From Enhydrobacter aerosaccus (lineage in GTDB: Bacteria; Pseudomonadota; Alphaproteobacteria; Reyranellales; Reyranellaceae), in the NCBI RefSeq assembly GCF_900167455.1, contig NZ_FUWJ01000011.1, forward strand, positions 62,001 to 126,000: a stretch of DNA of 64,000 nt, in the 5' to 3' direction. Position 1 is the stretch's first letter; each line of letters opens with the position of its first letter. Under the pieces are notes generated by a model. It was not told where the DNA came from, did no database searches, and saw only the letters and a program-made list of their open reading frames with translations. Positions 1-8,522 of this stretch are shown piece after piece. The translations under genes and the position numbers were made by a program.

Positions 1-82
1 TGCGGTGGCGGGACCCGGCGCACAGCAGGCGACGCGGGATTTCTTCGATCGTCTTGCGTTGAGCCGACCGCCGACGCGCTGA
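1..82 (+). CDS. C-terminal fragment of an unidentified gene (5' end outside window)
   Basis: An open frame runs from base 2 to a TGA at 80-82. It encodes about 26 residues ending ATRDFFDRLALSRPPTR. The codon bias is high-GC and normal for the window, and the gap to the converging DUF4169 gene is only 5 bp, so a gene end here is plausible. The FFDRL ending resembles the C-terminus of several alpha/beta-hydrolases, but the piece is too short to name. Confidence 0.35.
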   Translation, partial: AVAGPGAQQATRDFFDRLALSRPPTR

Positions 83-87
83 CGTCG

Positions 88-285
88 TTACGTCCCGCTT
101 TCGTCTTCCGGCGGCGCCAGCCGTTTGCCGGCGAGGAGATCGCGTTCGCGCGTTTCGCTTTGCCGATCGGCGATCTTTTCGGCCTTGGTACGGCCGAAGC
201 GCAGGCGGTTGGCTTGCGCTTCGTTCTCGCGCTCGTGCCGCGCGCGCTCCTTGCGCCTGCGTCTCAGGTTGACGATCTCGGCCAT
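88..285 (-). CDS. DUF4169 family small basic protein
   Basis: This 65-residue protein begins MAEIVNLRRRRKERARHERE, is rich in Arg, Lys and Glu, and contains RFGRTKAEK. That pattern is typical of the alphaproteobacterial DUF4169 family, whose function is unknown. An upstream in-frame ATG exists at 300. I chose the ATG at 285 because a strong GGAGG lies 8 bases before it and because MAEIVNL is the usual family start. In other alphaproteobacteria it often sits with fumarase, sspB and an RHH protein, all of which occur within the next 11 kb here. Confidence 0.85.
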   Translation of the reverse strand: MAEIVNLRRRRKERARHERENEAQANRLRFGRTKAEKIADRQSETRERDLLAGKRLAPPEDESGT

Positions 286-361
286 GATGCGTCCCTCCAT
301 TTCCTTATGCCGCGCTGTTGCACGATGCGCTAGTCTTGCCTCGAGCCACTAGGGGGAAACG

Positions 362-3300
362 ATGAGCCCTTCCACGCGCAACAAGGTGCTGATCGGCGCG
401 GGCAGCATCCTCGGCCTTGTGATCGTGGCACTGCTGCTGGTTCCGGCATTCGTCGATCTCAACGGCCGCAAGGCCGAACTCGCCGCCGAGGTGAAGAAGG
501 CAACCGGCCGTGATCTGGTCATCGACGGTCCCATCAGCCTGTCGATCCTTCCCTCGCCCAGCGTCAGTGCCACCGGCGTGAAGTTCTTCAACATGCCGGG
601 CGCCAAGAACCCGAACATGGTCGAAGTGCGATCCGTCATCGTGCGGCCATCGGTCCTCGCCTTGCTGGCGGGCCGGCTCGAGGTGAGCGAGGTGGTGCTC
701 GACCAGCCCAAGATCGTGCTCGAGGTGAATGCCGAGGGCAAACCGAACTGGGAGTTCGCGCCGTCGGTCGCGGAGGCGAAGCCCGTCGCGTCGAAGCCCA
801 GTTCGCCCCGGCCTCTCTCGCTCGGAACGCTCGCGATCCGCGACGGCACGCTGATCTTCAGTGATGCCCAGCAGGGCATCTCGGTGGTGGCCGAGAAGGC
901 CAACCTTTCGGCCTCGGTCGGCTCGCTCGATGGCCCGTACAGTGCCGCCGGGAGCGCCACCATCAATGGGGCACCGCTCAGCTTCGATGTCGGTATCGGC
1001 GCCAAGGGAGGCGAGGGCTATCCGGCCCGCATCGCGGTGTCGACCCCCGACGGCAAGCTCTCCTTCGACGGCCGCTTGAGCGAGCTTGGGCCAGCGGCAC
1101 GCCTGAGCGGAGCCGCCAACGTGTCGGCGAGCTCGCTTTCGGGCTTCACCACCACCCTGGTTGGTCTGGCCGGACGGAAGCCCCTGGCGCTGCCGCCGCT
1201 GCTATCCGGCAAGTTCAGCTTCGAAGGCGGGATCGACGTGTCCCAAGGCGGCTTTGCCGCCAAGGACTTCAAGATCGCCCTCGGTAATGACAGCGGTTCG
1301 GGTTCGCTTTCCATCGCGCTCAAGCCGACGCTTGCGGTCGAGGCGACTCTGTCCGTGCCCAGGCTCGATCTCGATGCTTGGCTCGCCGCCTTGTCGCAAC
1401 CCTCGGCGCCGACGGCTACACCGGCGGCGGCATCAGACAACGCGCCCAAGCCAGCGGGCGGTTCGGCCGCTGCAGCGCCGGCGGCGCCTCCCCAGGAAAG
1501 CCTGTTCGCCGTGGCGAATGCCAAGGTCGCGATCGACGCCGGCGAGGTCCTCTACAACAAGCAAGCCGTGCGCAACGTCTCGCTGCAGCTCGAATCGCGC
1601 GGCGGGGTCGTGGCGGTGCCGAAGCTCAGCGCGGCGTTGCCCGGCGACGCCGTTCTCGAAGCCAAGTCGACCCTTTCTGGCGATCCGGCACGGCCCAGCG
1701 CATCGGGCGAATTCAGCCTGGTGGCGCCCAAGCTGCGCGAGACCCTGCAATGGCTGGCGGTCGATGTCGCCGCGCTGCCGTCAGGCAAGTTCACGCGCCT
1801 CAGCATCAAGGGCCGCATGACGTCGAGCCGCGGCGATGTCCAGGTGCCCGATGCGACCGTCGAGCTCGACGGCATGAACGCGACGGGCGGGCTTACGGTC
1901 ACCTTCGGTGTGCCCCTGTCGATCGCCACCCGCATCGAGCTGGACACGCTCGATCTCGACTCGCTGCTGGCCGGAGCAGGCGATGGCAAGACCGGGACGA
2001 GCAGCGCACCTGCGCCACAGTCGGCCAGCGCGGCGCCGTCGACCAAGAGGCAGGCGGTGGCCGGGCCGCTTCTGGAACTGAAGGCCAAGGTTGGCCGGTT
2101 GATCTACAACAAGCAGACCGCCACCGGGGTCGAGGTCGATGCTGCTCTCCAGGGGGAGACGCTGAAGCTCAACGACCTGAAGGTAGCGAATTTCGCGACG
2201 GCGCGTTTCGCCGTGCGCGGCACGGTGGCGGATTTCCGATCCGAGCTGCCGCGCCCCGACATCGCCTTCAACTTCGATGCCGACAACATGACGCAGTTCC
2301 TGAAGGCAGTCGGTTCCACGGCGCCCGACGAACTCGGCCATGTCGCGATGAGCGGCGGCGTCGCCGGCACCATCGAGCAGCTGACGATCAAGGACTTCTC
2401 GGTGAGCGCCATGGGCGAAAGCGCCAAGGCGAGCGGAACGCTATCGATGCCCGGAGCCGCCGGCGGCAAACCGCAGGCCGTCGGCTACAAGGGCAGCGTC
2501 ACGTTCAACGGTCAGACGATCGAGGGATCGGTCGACGCCAAGCTCGAAGGCCGGCCCCAGATCACGGCCGATCTGCGCACGTCGCTGCTCGACCTCGACA
2601 AGCTCAGCGCCGGTTCGGGCAGTGCGCGGCCAAGCACGCCGGCGCGGGGAGCGGCGTCCGCCAAGCCTGTCGACAAGACGATCGATACCTCGGCTTTGCG
2701 CGGCGTCGATGGATCGCTGAAGCTGGTCGCGGCCACGTTCGTGAGCGCGCCACTGCGCCTCAACAACGTCACCATCGTGGCCAGCCTGAAAGACGGCGTC
2801 CTGACCCTGTCGCAGTTCAAGGGCGGCCTGTTCGGCGGTACGCTGGAACTCGCCGGCACCGTCAACGCGACGCAGCCGGCCCTCGCTTTCGACATCAAGG
2901 GCGATGCGAACAGCATCTATCTCGGTGAGATGCTGCGCAGCATGGCGGGCACGAACATCTTCGGCGGCACGATCAAGATCACGGTCGACGGGCGGCTGAA
3001 TGCCAACGGTATCGCCATCAGGGGAAGCGGTGCGACGCCGGAACAGCTCAAGAGTTCGATGGCGGGCGGCGCGCAGCTCAGCGGCCATGTCTATGCCGGC
3101 GCCGACAAGGCCCTGACGACGCTCGGAACCGCCGCCACCGGCGTGGTGGGCGGCGTCATCGACAACACGCTCGGCAACGCGCTGGGCATCATCGGGCATA
3201 CGGCCGGCGTCGGCGTCAGCAACATGCTGAATGCCGCGTCGCTGCTCCTCAATCGCTTCGTCAATCGCGACAACCCGATATCGGGTCGCGTCGACATCGC

Positions 3301-3622
3301 CGGCGGTATCCTGACCGACAAGGGGCTCGCCGTGCAGGGTGATCGCGCCACGGCCAATATCGCCACGCGCACCGATCTCATCCATTCAAGCACCAATACG
3401 ACGGTGAACTTCGTGATCGCCGAAGATCCGTCGGCGCCATATGTCATCGTTTCGCTGCGTGGCGCGCTGTCGTCGCCGTCCTTCAGCGTGTCGCGCGGCA
3501 CGGCCAAGGATCCGCCGGGCTTCGTCAACACGCTGGAGCAGGGCGTCACGGCGCCGGCGCGGCAGATCCTGCCCAACGTGCCCATTCCCAACATCCCGAT
3601 CCCCAACATCTTTGGCCGCTGA
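362..3622 (+). CDS. AsmA family protein, very large (1086 aa)
   Basis: Probable inner-membrane-anchored AsmA-family protein. The family is implicated in envelope and outer-membrane lipid homeostasis and is related to bridge-like lipid-transfer proteins. A single N-terminal membrane segment (about residues 10-30, LIGAGSILGLVIVALLLVP) is followed by an AsmA N-domain with the typical ATGRDLVIDGPISLSILPSP stretch. A long repetitive beta-rich periplasmic region with Ala/Pro-rich linkers (about residues 350-380, 545-560 and 760-775) follows, then an AsmA-like C-domain. AGGGGG lies 5 bases before the ATG. The stop is 8 bp before the GTG of the nitroreductase, so they are probably cotranscribed. At 1086 residues it is longer than E. 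coli AsmA (about 617). Confidence 0.85.
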   Translation: MSPSTRNKVLIGAGSILGLVIVALLLVPAFVDLNGRKAELAAEVKKATGRDLVIDGPISLSILPSPSVSATGVKFFNMPGAKNPNMVEVRSVIVRPSVLALLAGRLEVSEVVLDQPKIVLEVNAEGKPNWEFAPSVAEAKPVASKPSSPRPLSLGTLAIRDGTLIFSDAQQGISVVAEKANLSASVGSLDGPYSAAGSATINGAPLSFDVGIGAKGGEGYPARIAVSTPDGKLSFDGRLSELGPAARLSGAANVSASSLSGFTTTLVGLAGRKPLALPPLLSGKFSFEGGIDVSQGGFAAKDFKIALGNDSGSGSLSIALKPTLAVEATLSVPRLDLDAWLAALSQPSAPTATPAAASDNAPKPAGGSAAAAPAAPPQESLFAVANAKVAIDAGEVLYNKQAVRNVSLQLESRGGVVAVPKLSAALPGDAVLEAKSTLSGDPARPSASGEFSLVAPKLRETLQWLAVDVAALPSGKFTRLSIKGRMTSSRGDVQVPDATVELDGMNATGGLTVTFGVPLSIATRIELDTLDLDSLLAGAGDGKTGTSSAPAPQSASAAPSTKRQAVAGPLLELKAKVGRLIYNKQTATGVEVDAALQGETLKLNDLKVANFATARFAVRGTVADFRSELPRPDIAFNFDADNMTQFLKAVGSTAPDELGHVAMSGGVAGTIEQLTIKDFSVSAMGESAKASGTLSMPGAAGGKPQAVGYKGSVTFNGQTIEGSVDAKLEGRPQITADLRTSLLDLDKLSAGSGSARPSTPARGAASAKPVDKTIDTSALRGVDGSLKLVAATFVSAPLRLNNVTIVASLKDGVLTLSQFKGGLFGGTLELAGTVNATQPALAFDIKGDANSIYLGEMLRSMAGTNIFGGTIKITVDGRLNANGIAIRGSGATPEQLKSSMAGGAQLSGHVYAGADKALTTLGTAATGVVGGVIDNTLGNALGIIGHTAGVGVSNMLNAASLLLNRFVNRDNPISGRVDIAGGILTDKGLAVQGDRATANIATRTDLIHSSTNTTVNFVIAEDPSAPYVIVSLRGALSSPSFSVSRGTAKDPPGFVNTLEQGVTAPARQILPNVPIPNIPIPNIFGR

Positions 3623-3629
3623 GGATATT

Positions 3630-4460
3630 GTGCTCGAACGACTTCTGACGGTGCTCAAGGCGCGCTTTGGCAGTGCGCCTGCCTTGACCGAGGCGCCGAA
3701 AGGCGTCGATGTGCTGGCCGACATGGCCGACCGCCGTGTCATGCGGCGCTACCTCGACAAGCCCGTCGATCCAGCGCTGGTGGAGACGCTGTGCGCCGTC
3801 GCCCTCTCCGCGCCGTCCAAGAGCGATCTGCAGCAGACCGATATCGTCATCGTGTCTGACAAGGGCCAGCGCGAGAAGCTCGAGGCCCTGCTGCCGGACA
3901 ATCCCTGGGTGAAGGCGGCACCGGTCTTCCTGGTCTTCTGCGGCAACAACCGCCGCCATCGCCTGCTGTTCGAATGGCGCGGCCGGCCGTTCGTGAACGA
4001 CCATCTCGACGCCTTCTTCAATGCGGCGGTCGATGCCGGGATCGTGCTGGCCACCTTCGTCGCGGCGGCGGACCGCGCCGGCCTCGGGACCTGTCCGATC
4101 AGCGCCATCCGCAATCACGCCGAAGCCGTTTCCGAGATCCTCGGCCTCCCGGACCATGTTTTTCCGGTGGCGGCGCTCGGCATGGGCTGGTCGTCCTTTG
4201 CAGGGGTGATGAGTCCACGCCTGGGGCTCGAGGTGACGGTGCATCGCGATCGCTACGACGAGAGCGGTCTGCGCGACAAGATCGCCGCCTACGACAAGCG
4301 ACGCGAGTCGGTGCAGCCGTACAAGACCCAGCGCTATGTCTCGACCTTCGGCGAGAGCGACAGTTATGGCTGGTCCGAGGACAAGGCCCGGCAATATTCG
4401 GTGCCGGAGCGGGCCGGATTCGGTGCTTTCGTGCGCAAGAAGGGATTCACTCTCGACTGA
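3630..4460 (+). CDS. Nitroreductase family protein (FMN-dependent)
   Basis: A 276-residue flavoprotein of the nitroreductase fold, expected to bind FMN and reduce nitro or quinone-type substrates with NAD(P)H. Supporting segments are the N-terminal RRVMRRYLDKPVD with SAPSKSDLQQ (FMN phosphate region) and GLGTCPISAIRN followed by FPVAALGMGW near the C-terminal half. The frame is open further upstream, inside asmA. I chose the GTG at 3630 because GAGGA follows the asmA stop and precedes it by 4 bases; an in-frame ATG at 3723 is too far into the conserved domain. The substrate cannot be told. Confidence 0.8.
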   Translation: MLERLLTVLKARFGSAPALTEAPKGVDVLADMADRRVMRRYLDKPVDPALVETLCAVALSAPSKSDLQQTDIVIVSDKGQREKLEALLPDNPWVKAAPVFLVFCGNNRRHRLLFEWRGRPFVNDHLDAFFNAAVDAGIVLATFVAAADRAGLGTCPISAIRNHAEAVSEILGLPDHVFPVAALGMGWSSFAGVMSPRLGLEVTVHRDRYDESGLRDKIAAYDKRRESVQPYKTQRYVSTFGESDSYGWSEDKARQYSVPERAGFGAFVRKKGFTLD

Positions 4461-4665
4461 GCCGCTGGCGCAGCGTCTCCAGCACATGGAGGCGCAAGGC
4501 GCTCGACAGATTGCCCTGGCCGCCGCGCGCCCGGTCGATCTCGGCGACCAGCGCATTCAGCGACAGGTGCCGGGCCTCGGCAATCGCCGCCAATTCCCGC
4601 CAGAACGCGTCCTCCAGCGAGATGCTGGTGCGGTGGCCGTCAATTGTGACCGATCGTTTACGCAT
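4447..4665 (-). CDS. Ribbon-helix-helix domain protein
   Basis: A 72-residue protein beginning MRKRSVTIDGHRTSISLEDAF, which is a classic RHH beta-strand followed by two helices (EDAFWRELAAIAEARHLSLNALV). It belongs to the small alphaproteobacterial RHH group usually encoded near fumarase, DUF4169 and sspB. It probably binds DNA as a dimer, but its target is unknown. A longer frame from 4719 is less likely because the RHH strand starts at M4665. Its 3' end overlaps the nitroreductase 3' end by 14 bp in tail-to-tail orientation. Confidence 0.82.
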   Translation of the reverse strand: MRKRSVTIDGHRTSISLEDAFWRELAAIAEARHLSLNALVAEIDRARGGQGNLSSALRLHVLETLRQRLSRE

Positions 4666-4767
4666 TGCCGGACTGTGGCAGCGGCAAGACGCCGGCTCAA
4701 CCCGCCTTGCGGCTGACACGTCTCATGCGTATATACCGCCGCGATCAACCCCCTCCCGGAAGACAAT

Positions 4768-6600
4768 ATGGACATCCGCAACGTCGCGATCATCGCGCAC
4801 GTCGATCATGGCAAGACCACACTCGTCGATTGCCTGCTGAAGCAGAGCGGTACATTCCGCGAAAACCAGCAGGTGGCCGAGCGCGCCATGGATTCGAACG
4901 ATCTTGAGCGCGAGCGCGGGATCACCATCCTGGCCAAGGCGACGTCGGTCGAATGGCAAGGCACGCGCATCAACATCGTCGATACGCCAGGCCACGCCGA
5001 CTTCGGCGGCGAGGTCGAGCGCATCCTCTCGATGGTCGATGGCGTGGTGCTGCTGGTCGATGCGGCGGAGGGGCCGCTGCCGCAGACCAAGTTCGTGCTC
5101 GGCAAGGCGCTGCGCCTCGGCCTGAAGCCGATCGTGCTGATCAACAAGGTCGACCGGTCCGACGCCCGCGCCCACCAGGTGCACGACGAGGTGTTCGACC
5201 TGTTCGCCGCGCTCGAAGCCAACGACGAGCAGCTCGATTTCCCGACGCTGTTCGCCTCGGCCCGCCAGGGCTGGGCCGCGACCTCGCTCGAGGCCGAGCA
5301 CAAGGATATGACGCCGCTGTTCGAGCTCCTGGTGAAGCACGTGCCGGCGCCGAAGGTCGATCCGGACCCCGCTTTCCGCATGCTGGTGACGACGCTCGAG
5401 GCCGACAACTTCCTCGGCCGTATCCTGACCGGCCGCATCCAGTCGGGCACGATCAAGCCCAACACCATGGTCAAGGCGCTGGGCCGTGACGGCAAGGAGC
5501 TGGAGCAGACCCGCATCACCCGCATCCTGGCCTTCCGCGGCCTCGAGCGCGTGGCGCTCGACGCGGCCGAGGCGGGCGACATCGTGGCGCTTGCCGGCCT
5601 CAAGGTCGCGACCGTTGCCGACACGATCGGCGATCTGACCATCTCCGAACCGATCGCCTCGCAGCCGATCGATCCGCCGACCCTGGCCATGAATTTCATG
5701 GTCAACGACTCGCCGCTGGCCGGCAAGGAAGGCGACAAGGTCACGACCCGCATGATCCGCGCCCGCCTGATGGCCGAGGCCGAGGGCAATGTGGCCATCC
5801 GCGTGCGCGATACCGAGAACGCCGACTCCTACGAGGTTGCCGGGCGCGGCGAACTGCAGCTCGGCGTGCTGATCGAGACCATGCGCCGCGAAGGCTTCGA
5901 ACTCGCCGTCGGCCGTCCCAAGGTGCTGTTCAAGACCGATCCGGCGACCGGCCAGCGCCTGGAGCCGATCGAGGAAGTCGTGATCGACGTCGATGACGCC
6001 TATACCGGCGCCGTGGTCGAGCAGATCTCGCTGCGCAAGGGCGAACTGCAGGACATGCGTCCGTCGGGCGCCGGCAAGACCCGCCTGGTGTTCTACGCTC
6101 CGTCGCGCGGCCTGATCGGCTATCACGGCGAGTTCCTCACAGACACCCGCGGCACCGGCGTCATGAACCGCCTGTTCCATGCGTACGGTCCTTATCGCGG
6201 CCCGATCGCCGGCCGCCGCAACGGCGCGCTGATCGCCAACGAGGAGGGCACCTCGGTCGCCTACGCGATGTGGAAGCTCGAGGATCGCGGCCCGATGTTC
6301 ATCGATCCGGGCGTGCCGGTCTATGCCGGCATGATCATCGGCGAGCATTCCCGCGGCAACGACCTCGAAGTCAACGTGCTGAAGGGCAAGCAACTCACCA
6401 ACATCCGCGCCGCCGGCAAGGACGAGGCCGTACGCCTCACGCCGCCGCGCAAGATGTCGCTCGAACAGGCCATCGCCTATATCGAAGAGGACGAGCTGGT
6501 CGAGATCACCCCGAAGTCGATCCGGTTGCGTAAGCGCTTCCTCAATCCCGAGGACCGCAAGCGCGCCAAGAAACAGGCTGCCGCAGCAGCCGCGGAGTAG
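4768..6600 (+). CDS. typA: Translational GTPase TypA/BipA
   Basis: Ribosome-binding GTPase of the EF-G/LepA class, involved in 50S assembly and stress adaptation. At 610 residues it has normal length. G-domain motifs are G1 HVDHGKT (11-17), switch I RGITI (50-54), G3 DTPGH (72-76) and G4 NKVD (126-129). They are followed by domain II, the EF-G III/V-like domains and the TypA-specific C-terminal domain, with GLIGYHGEFLTDTRGTG near residue 450. The ATG at 4768 follows GGAAGACAAT. A DUF6481-type gene follows 8 bp after the stop. Confidence 0.97.
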   Translation: MDIRNVAIIAHVDHGKTTLVDCLLKQSGTFRENQQVAERAMDSNDLERERGITILAKATSVEWQGTRINIVDTPGHADFGGEVERILSMVDGVVLLVDAAEGPLPQTKFVLGKALRLGLKPIVLINKVDRSDARAHQVHDEVFDLFAALEANDEQLDFPTLFASARQGWAATSLEAEHKDMTPLFELLVKHVPAPKVDPDPAFRMLVTTLEADNFLGRILTGRIQSGTIKPNTMVKALGRDGKELEQTRITRILAFRGLERVALDAAEAGDIVALAGLKVATVADTIGDLTISEPIASQPIDPPTLAMNFMVNDSPLAGKEGDKVTTRMIRARLMAEAEGNVAIRVRDTENADSYEVAGRGELQLGVLIETMRREGFELAVGRPKVLFKTDPATGQRLEPIEEVVIDVDDAYTGAVVEQISLRKGELQDMRPSGAGKTRLVFYAPSRGLIGYHGEFLTDTRGTGVMNRLFHAYGPYRGPIAGRRNGALIANEEGTSVAYAMWKLEDRGPMFIDPGVPVYAGMIIGEHSRGNDLEVNVLKGKQLTNIRAAGKDEAVRLTPPRKMSLEQAIAYIEEDELVEITPKSIRLRKRFLNPEDRKRAKKQAAAAAAE

Positions 6601-6608
6601 GACGTTCT

Positions 6609-6983
6609 TTGAAGAATCGAGGAGAAACTTTCGCTGACCGTCTGGAGACCGCCGCCCGGGCCAAGCAGGCCCTGCTGGAAAAGGCGCGCCAGAAGGATCC
6701 GTCCAACGACCCGGGTTTCGCGGCCCGGCAAGAGGCGCGTGCCGCCGCGGCGCGCGCCCGCGAAGAGCGCGAGGCAGAGCGCCGCGCCGCCAAGCAGGCC
6801 GAGCGCGAGCGGATCGCGGCGGAGCGGGCGGCCGAAGCCGCGCGCAAGGCCGAAGAAGCGGCTCGCGAGGCCGAGCGCATCCGGCATGGCCGGCGCCCGA
6901 TGTCGAAGCCGGCGCTCAGCCCGGCCGAGCAGAAGGCGGCTCGCGACGCGCGCTATGCCGCCCGCAAGGCGCGCCAGAAGTAG
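6609..6983 (+). CDS. DUF6481-type Ala/Glu/Arg-rich coiled-coil protein
   Basis: This 124-residue protein is almost entirely charged helix. An N-terminal FADRLETAARAKQALLEK segment is followed by a long Ala/Arg/Glu repeat coiled coil (about residues 35-95), and it ends ARDARYAARKARQK. Both ends match the small alphaproteobacterial family I know as DUF6481, whose function is unknown. The chosen start is TTG at 6609, with GGAG/AGGA 6 to 11 bases upstream around the typA stop; no ATG gives a complete N-terminus. Its TAG abuts the reversed stop of the VOC gene with no spacer. Confidence 0.7.
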   Translation: MKNRGETFADRLETAARAKQALLEKARQKDPSNDPGFAARQEARAAAARAREEREAERRAAKQAERERIAAERAAEAARKAEEAAREAERIRHGRRPMSKPALSPAEQKAARDARYAARKARQK

Positions 6984-7658
6984 CTAGAGGCTGCCGGTCA
7001 GGCTGGCGCGCTGGCTGATCTCGATGTGGTTGCCGTCGGGATCGCACACGAAGGCGAAACGCACCGTGTCGCCCAGCACGCGCACCGCGCCGCCTGACGT
7101 GCCGCCGCGGGCGAGGATGCCCTCGTATTCGGCGACGCAGTCCCAGACCTGGACCGTGGTGTATCGATAGCCCGGCCCGCGCCATTCGGGGCTGCGCTCC
7201 ACCTTGCCTTGCTCGGCGATCACGATCAGCGAATCGCCGCAACGATAGCGGCCTTCGCCGACACGCTCGTACTGCATTGCCTCAGTCCAGAAACGGTCGT
7301 GCGCCGCGGGATCGTTGACCCGCAGCAGCACGGCGATGCCCTCGACGCCGTCATGGCCCTTGGGCACCAGCGTGACCTTGTTGCCGTCCGGATCGGCCAG
7401 AGGCCGCGGCGCCGCCAGTCCCTCCCGCGCGATCTGCAGGCCGATGATGCCGGACGGCGCCAGGTTCGGCAGCGGATCGCGCGCATGGTTCATCTTCAGG
7501 ATGGAGCCGTTCATGTGGTGGCGATGCTGCTGCATGCCGCCGCCCAGCTTGCCGACATGGTCGTAGGGCAGGCCGACCGTCTGCTGCCAGAAGGCGAGCT
7601 GCTCCTCGCGCTTGTTGGAGAACAGGCCGACATCGAGATGCTGCTTGGCGAGTTTCAT
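6984..7658 (-). CDS. VOC (glyoxalase/dioxygenase superfamily) protein, two modules
   Basis: A 224-residue protein built from two vicinal-oxygen-chelate modules. The first (about 1-120) starts KLAKQHLDVGLFSNKREEQL and contains PDGNKVTLVPKG. The second (about 123-224) contains RFWTEAMQYERVGEGRYRCG and ends CDPDGNHIEISQ. The His in the first strand and the C-terminal Glu are in the usual metal-ligand positions, suggesting a metal-dependent lyase, isomerase or dioxygenase. The substrate is unknown. I chose the ATG at 7658 because the fold starts there; no convincing ribosome site is seen and the frame stays open upstream. Confidence 0.75.
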   Translation of the reverse strand: MKLAKQHLDVGLFSNKREEQLAFWQQTVGLPYDHVGKLGGGMQQHRHHMNGSILKMNHARDPLPNLAPSGIIGLQIAREGLAAPRPLADPDGNKVTLVPKGHDGVEGIAVLLRVNDPAAHDRFWTEAMQYERVGEGRYRCGDSLIVIAEQGKVERSPEWRGPGYRYTTVQVWDCVAEYEGILARGGTSGGAVRVLGDTVRFAFVCDPDGNHIEISQRASLTGSL

Positions 7659-7803
7659 GGCCACGACTTTAGCCCAGGCAACTGGATACAAAGCATACAA
7701 ACGCTGCCCGGACTCCGCCGTGCGGCCATTGCTAAAAGGGCCGTGGGTGAAGGGGGCAGCAGATGGGGATCTGCTGCCGCATAAACGTGGGAAGGGATCT
7801 ACG

Positions 7804-8364
7804 ATGATTCGCGCCATCATTGGCACGGTCGCCGTGCTCGCCGGCTTTGCCGTGGTCGAGACGTCGAGCGACGCCAGCACGAGCGACGCCGGCGGGGGGC
7901 CGAGGGCGTCGTGCAAGGCCACGCAAGCCTATGCCGTGCTGCAGCCGGGTGAGCCGGTTGCGGTGCGGGCCGAGCCGACGCCGAGTGGGGCGGTCGTCGG
8001 CTCGCTGGCGGCGCATCGAAGCGGAGAGGGGCCGGTTTTCTCCGTGGTGACCCTGACGGGCAGTCAGGGCGGCTGGGCGCGCATTGCCCTCGGGTCGAAG
8101 GATTACAGTGCCACTGACGGCGCAACACGCTCCTACGGCTGGATCCCGGCGGATCAGCTGGCGGTCGATACGCGCCTGGCCGGCAAGGTCACGCTCTACG
8201 ACCGGCCGGATCTGCTGGGCCATGCGGTGGCCAGCCTGGAGAACGCAGACCAGAAATTCCGCGTGCTGGGATGCCGTGGTGAGTTCCTCCAGGTGATCAA
8301 TGCCGAGCAGGGCAATGTCTGGATCGACCGCTGGTGCGCCCGCAGGGAGGGCTGCCGCGGATAA
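7804..8364 (+). CDS. Secreted SH3-like domain protein
   Basis: This 186-residue protein has a hydrophobic leader (IRAIIGTVAVLAGFAVV) ending near residue 18-28, so it is probably periplasmic. Two bacterial SH3-like stretches follow. One is around residues 40-120 (QPGEPVAVRAEPTPSGAVVG, then GGWARIAL and YGWIPADQL) and one around 130-180 (LYDRPDLLGHAVASLE, then GEFLQVI and NVWIDRWCAR). Such domains often bind peptidoglycan or peptides. GGGAAGGGA lies 6 bases before the ATG. A bidirectional terminator follows. Confidence 0.7.
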   Translation: MIRAIIGTVAVLAGFAVVETSSDASTSDAGGGPRASCKATQAYAVLQPGEPVAVRAEPTPSGAVVGSLAAHRSGEGPVFSVVTLTGSQGGWARIALGSKDYSATDGATRSYGWIPADQLAVDTRLAGKVTLYDRPDLLGHAVASLENADQKFRVLGCRGEFLQVINAEQGNVWIDRWCARREGCRG

Positions 8365-8426
8365 GGCGTTTGGGAAGCGGTGATCGGCATTCTGGGAATT
8401 GTGCCGGTCGCCGCAGGACAGCAGCG

Positions 8427-8456
8427 AAAACCCCGGGAGGCGACTCCCGGGGTTTT
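8427..8456. terminator. Bidirectional Rho-independent terminator
   Basis: A perfect 9-bp stem, CCCCGGGAG and CTCCCGGGG with a GCGA tetraloop, is flanked by AAAA on the left and TTTT on the right. It can therefore end transcripts from both the SH3-like gene (+) and the fumarase gene (-). A second perfect hairpin, CCTTGAGG-CACGGT-CCTCAAGG at 8475-8496, lies between it and the fumarase stop. Confidence 0.9.
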
Positions 8457-8522
8457 CTTGTCTCCTGGCACGGTCCTTGAGGCACGGTCCTCAAGGCACA
8501 GTGACCGAAGGAGCGCGTCGTT

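Noticed and set aside
4723..6393. 556-codon antisense frame opposite typA
   Set aside because: High-GC coding DNA leaves long antisense frames open; the translation has no recognisable motif, whereas the plus strand is a complete TypA.
8467..8496. Short direct repeat GGCACGGTCCT (two copies) as a mobile-element scar
   Set aside because: It is explained by the local CCTTGAGG/CCTCAAGG hairpin after the fumarase stop; no target duplication or element is present.
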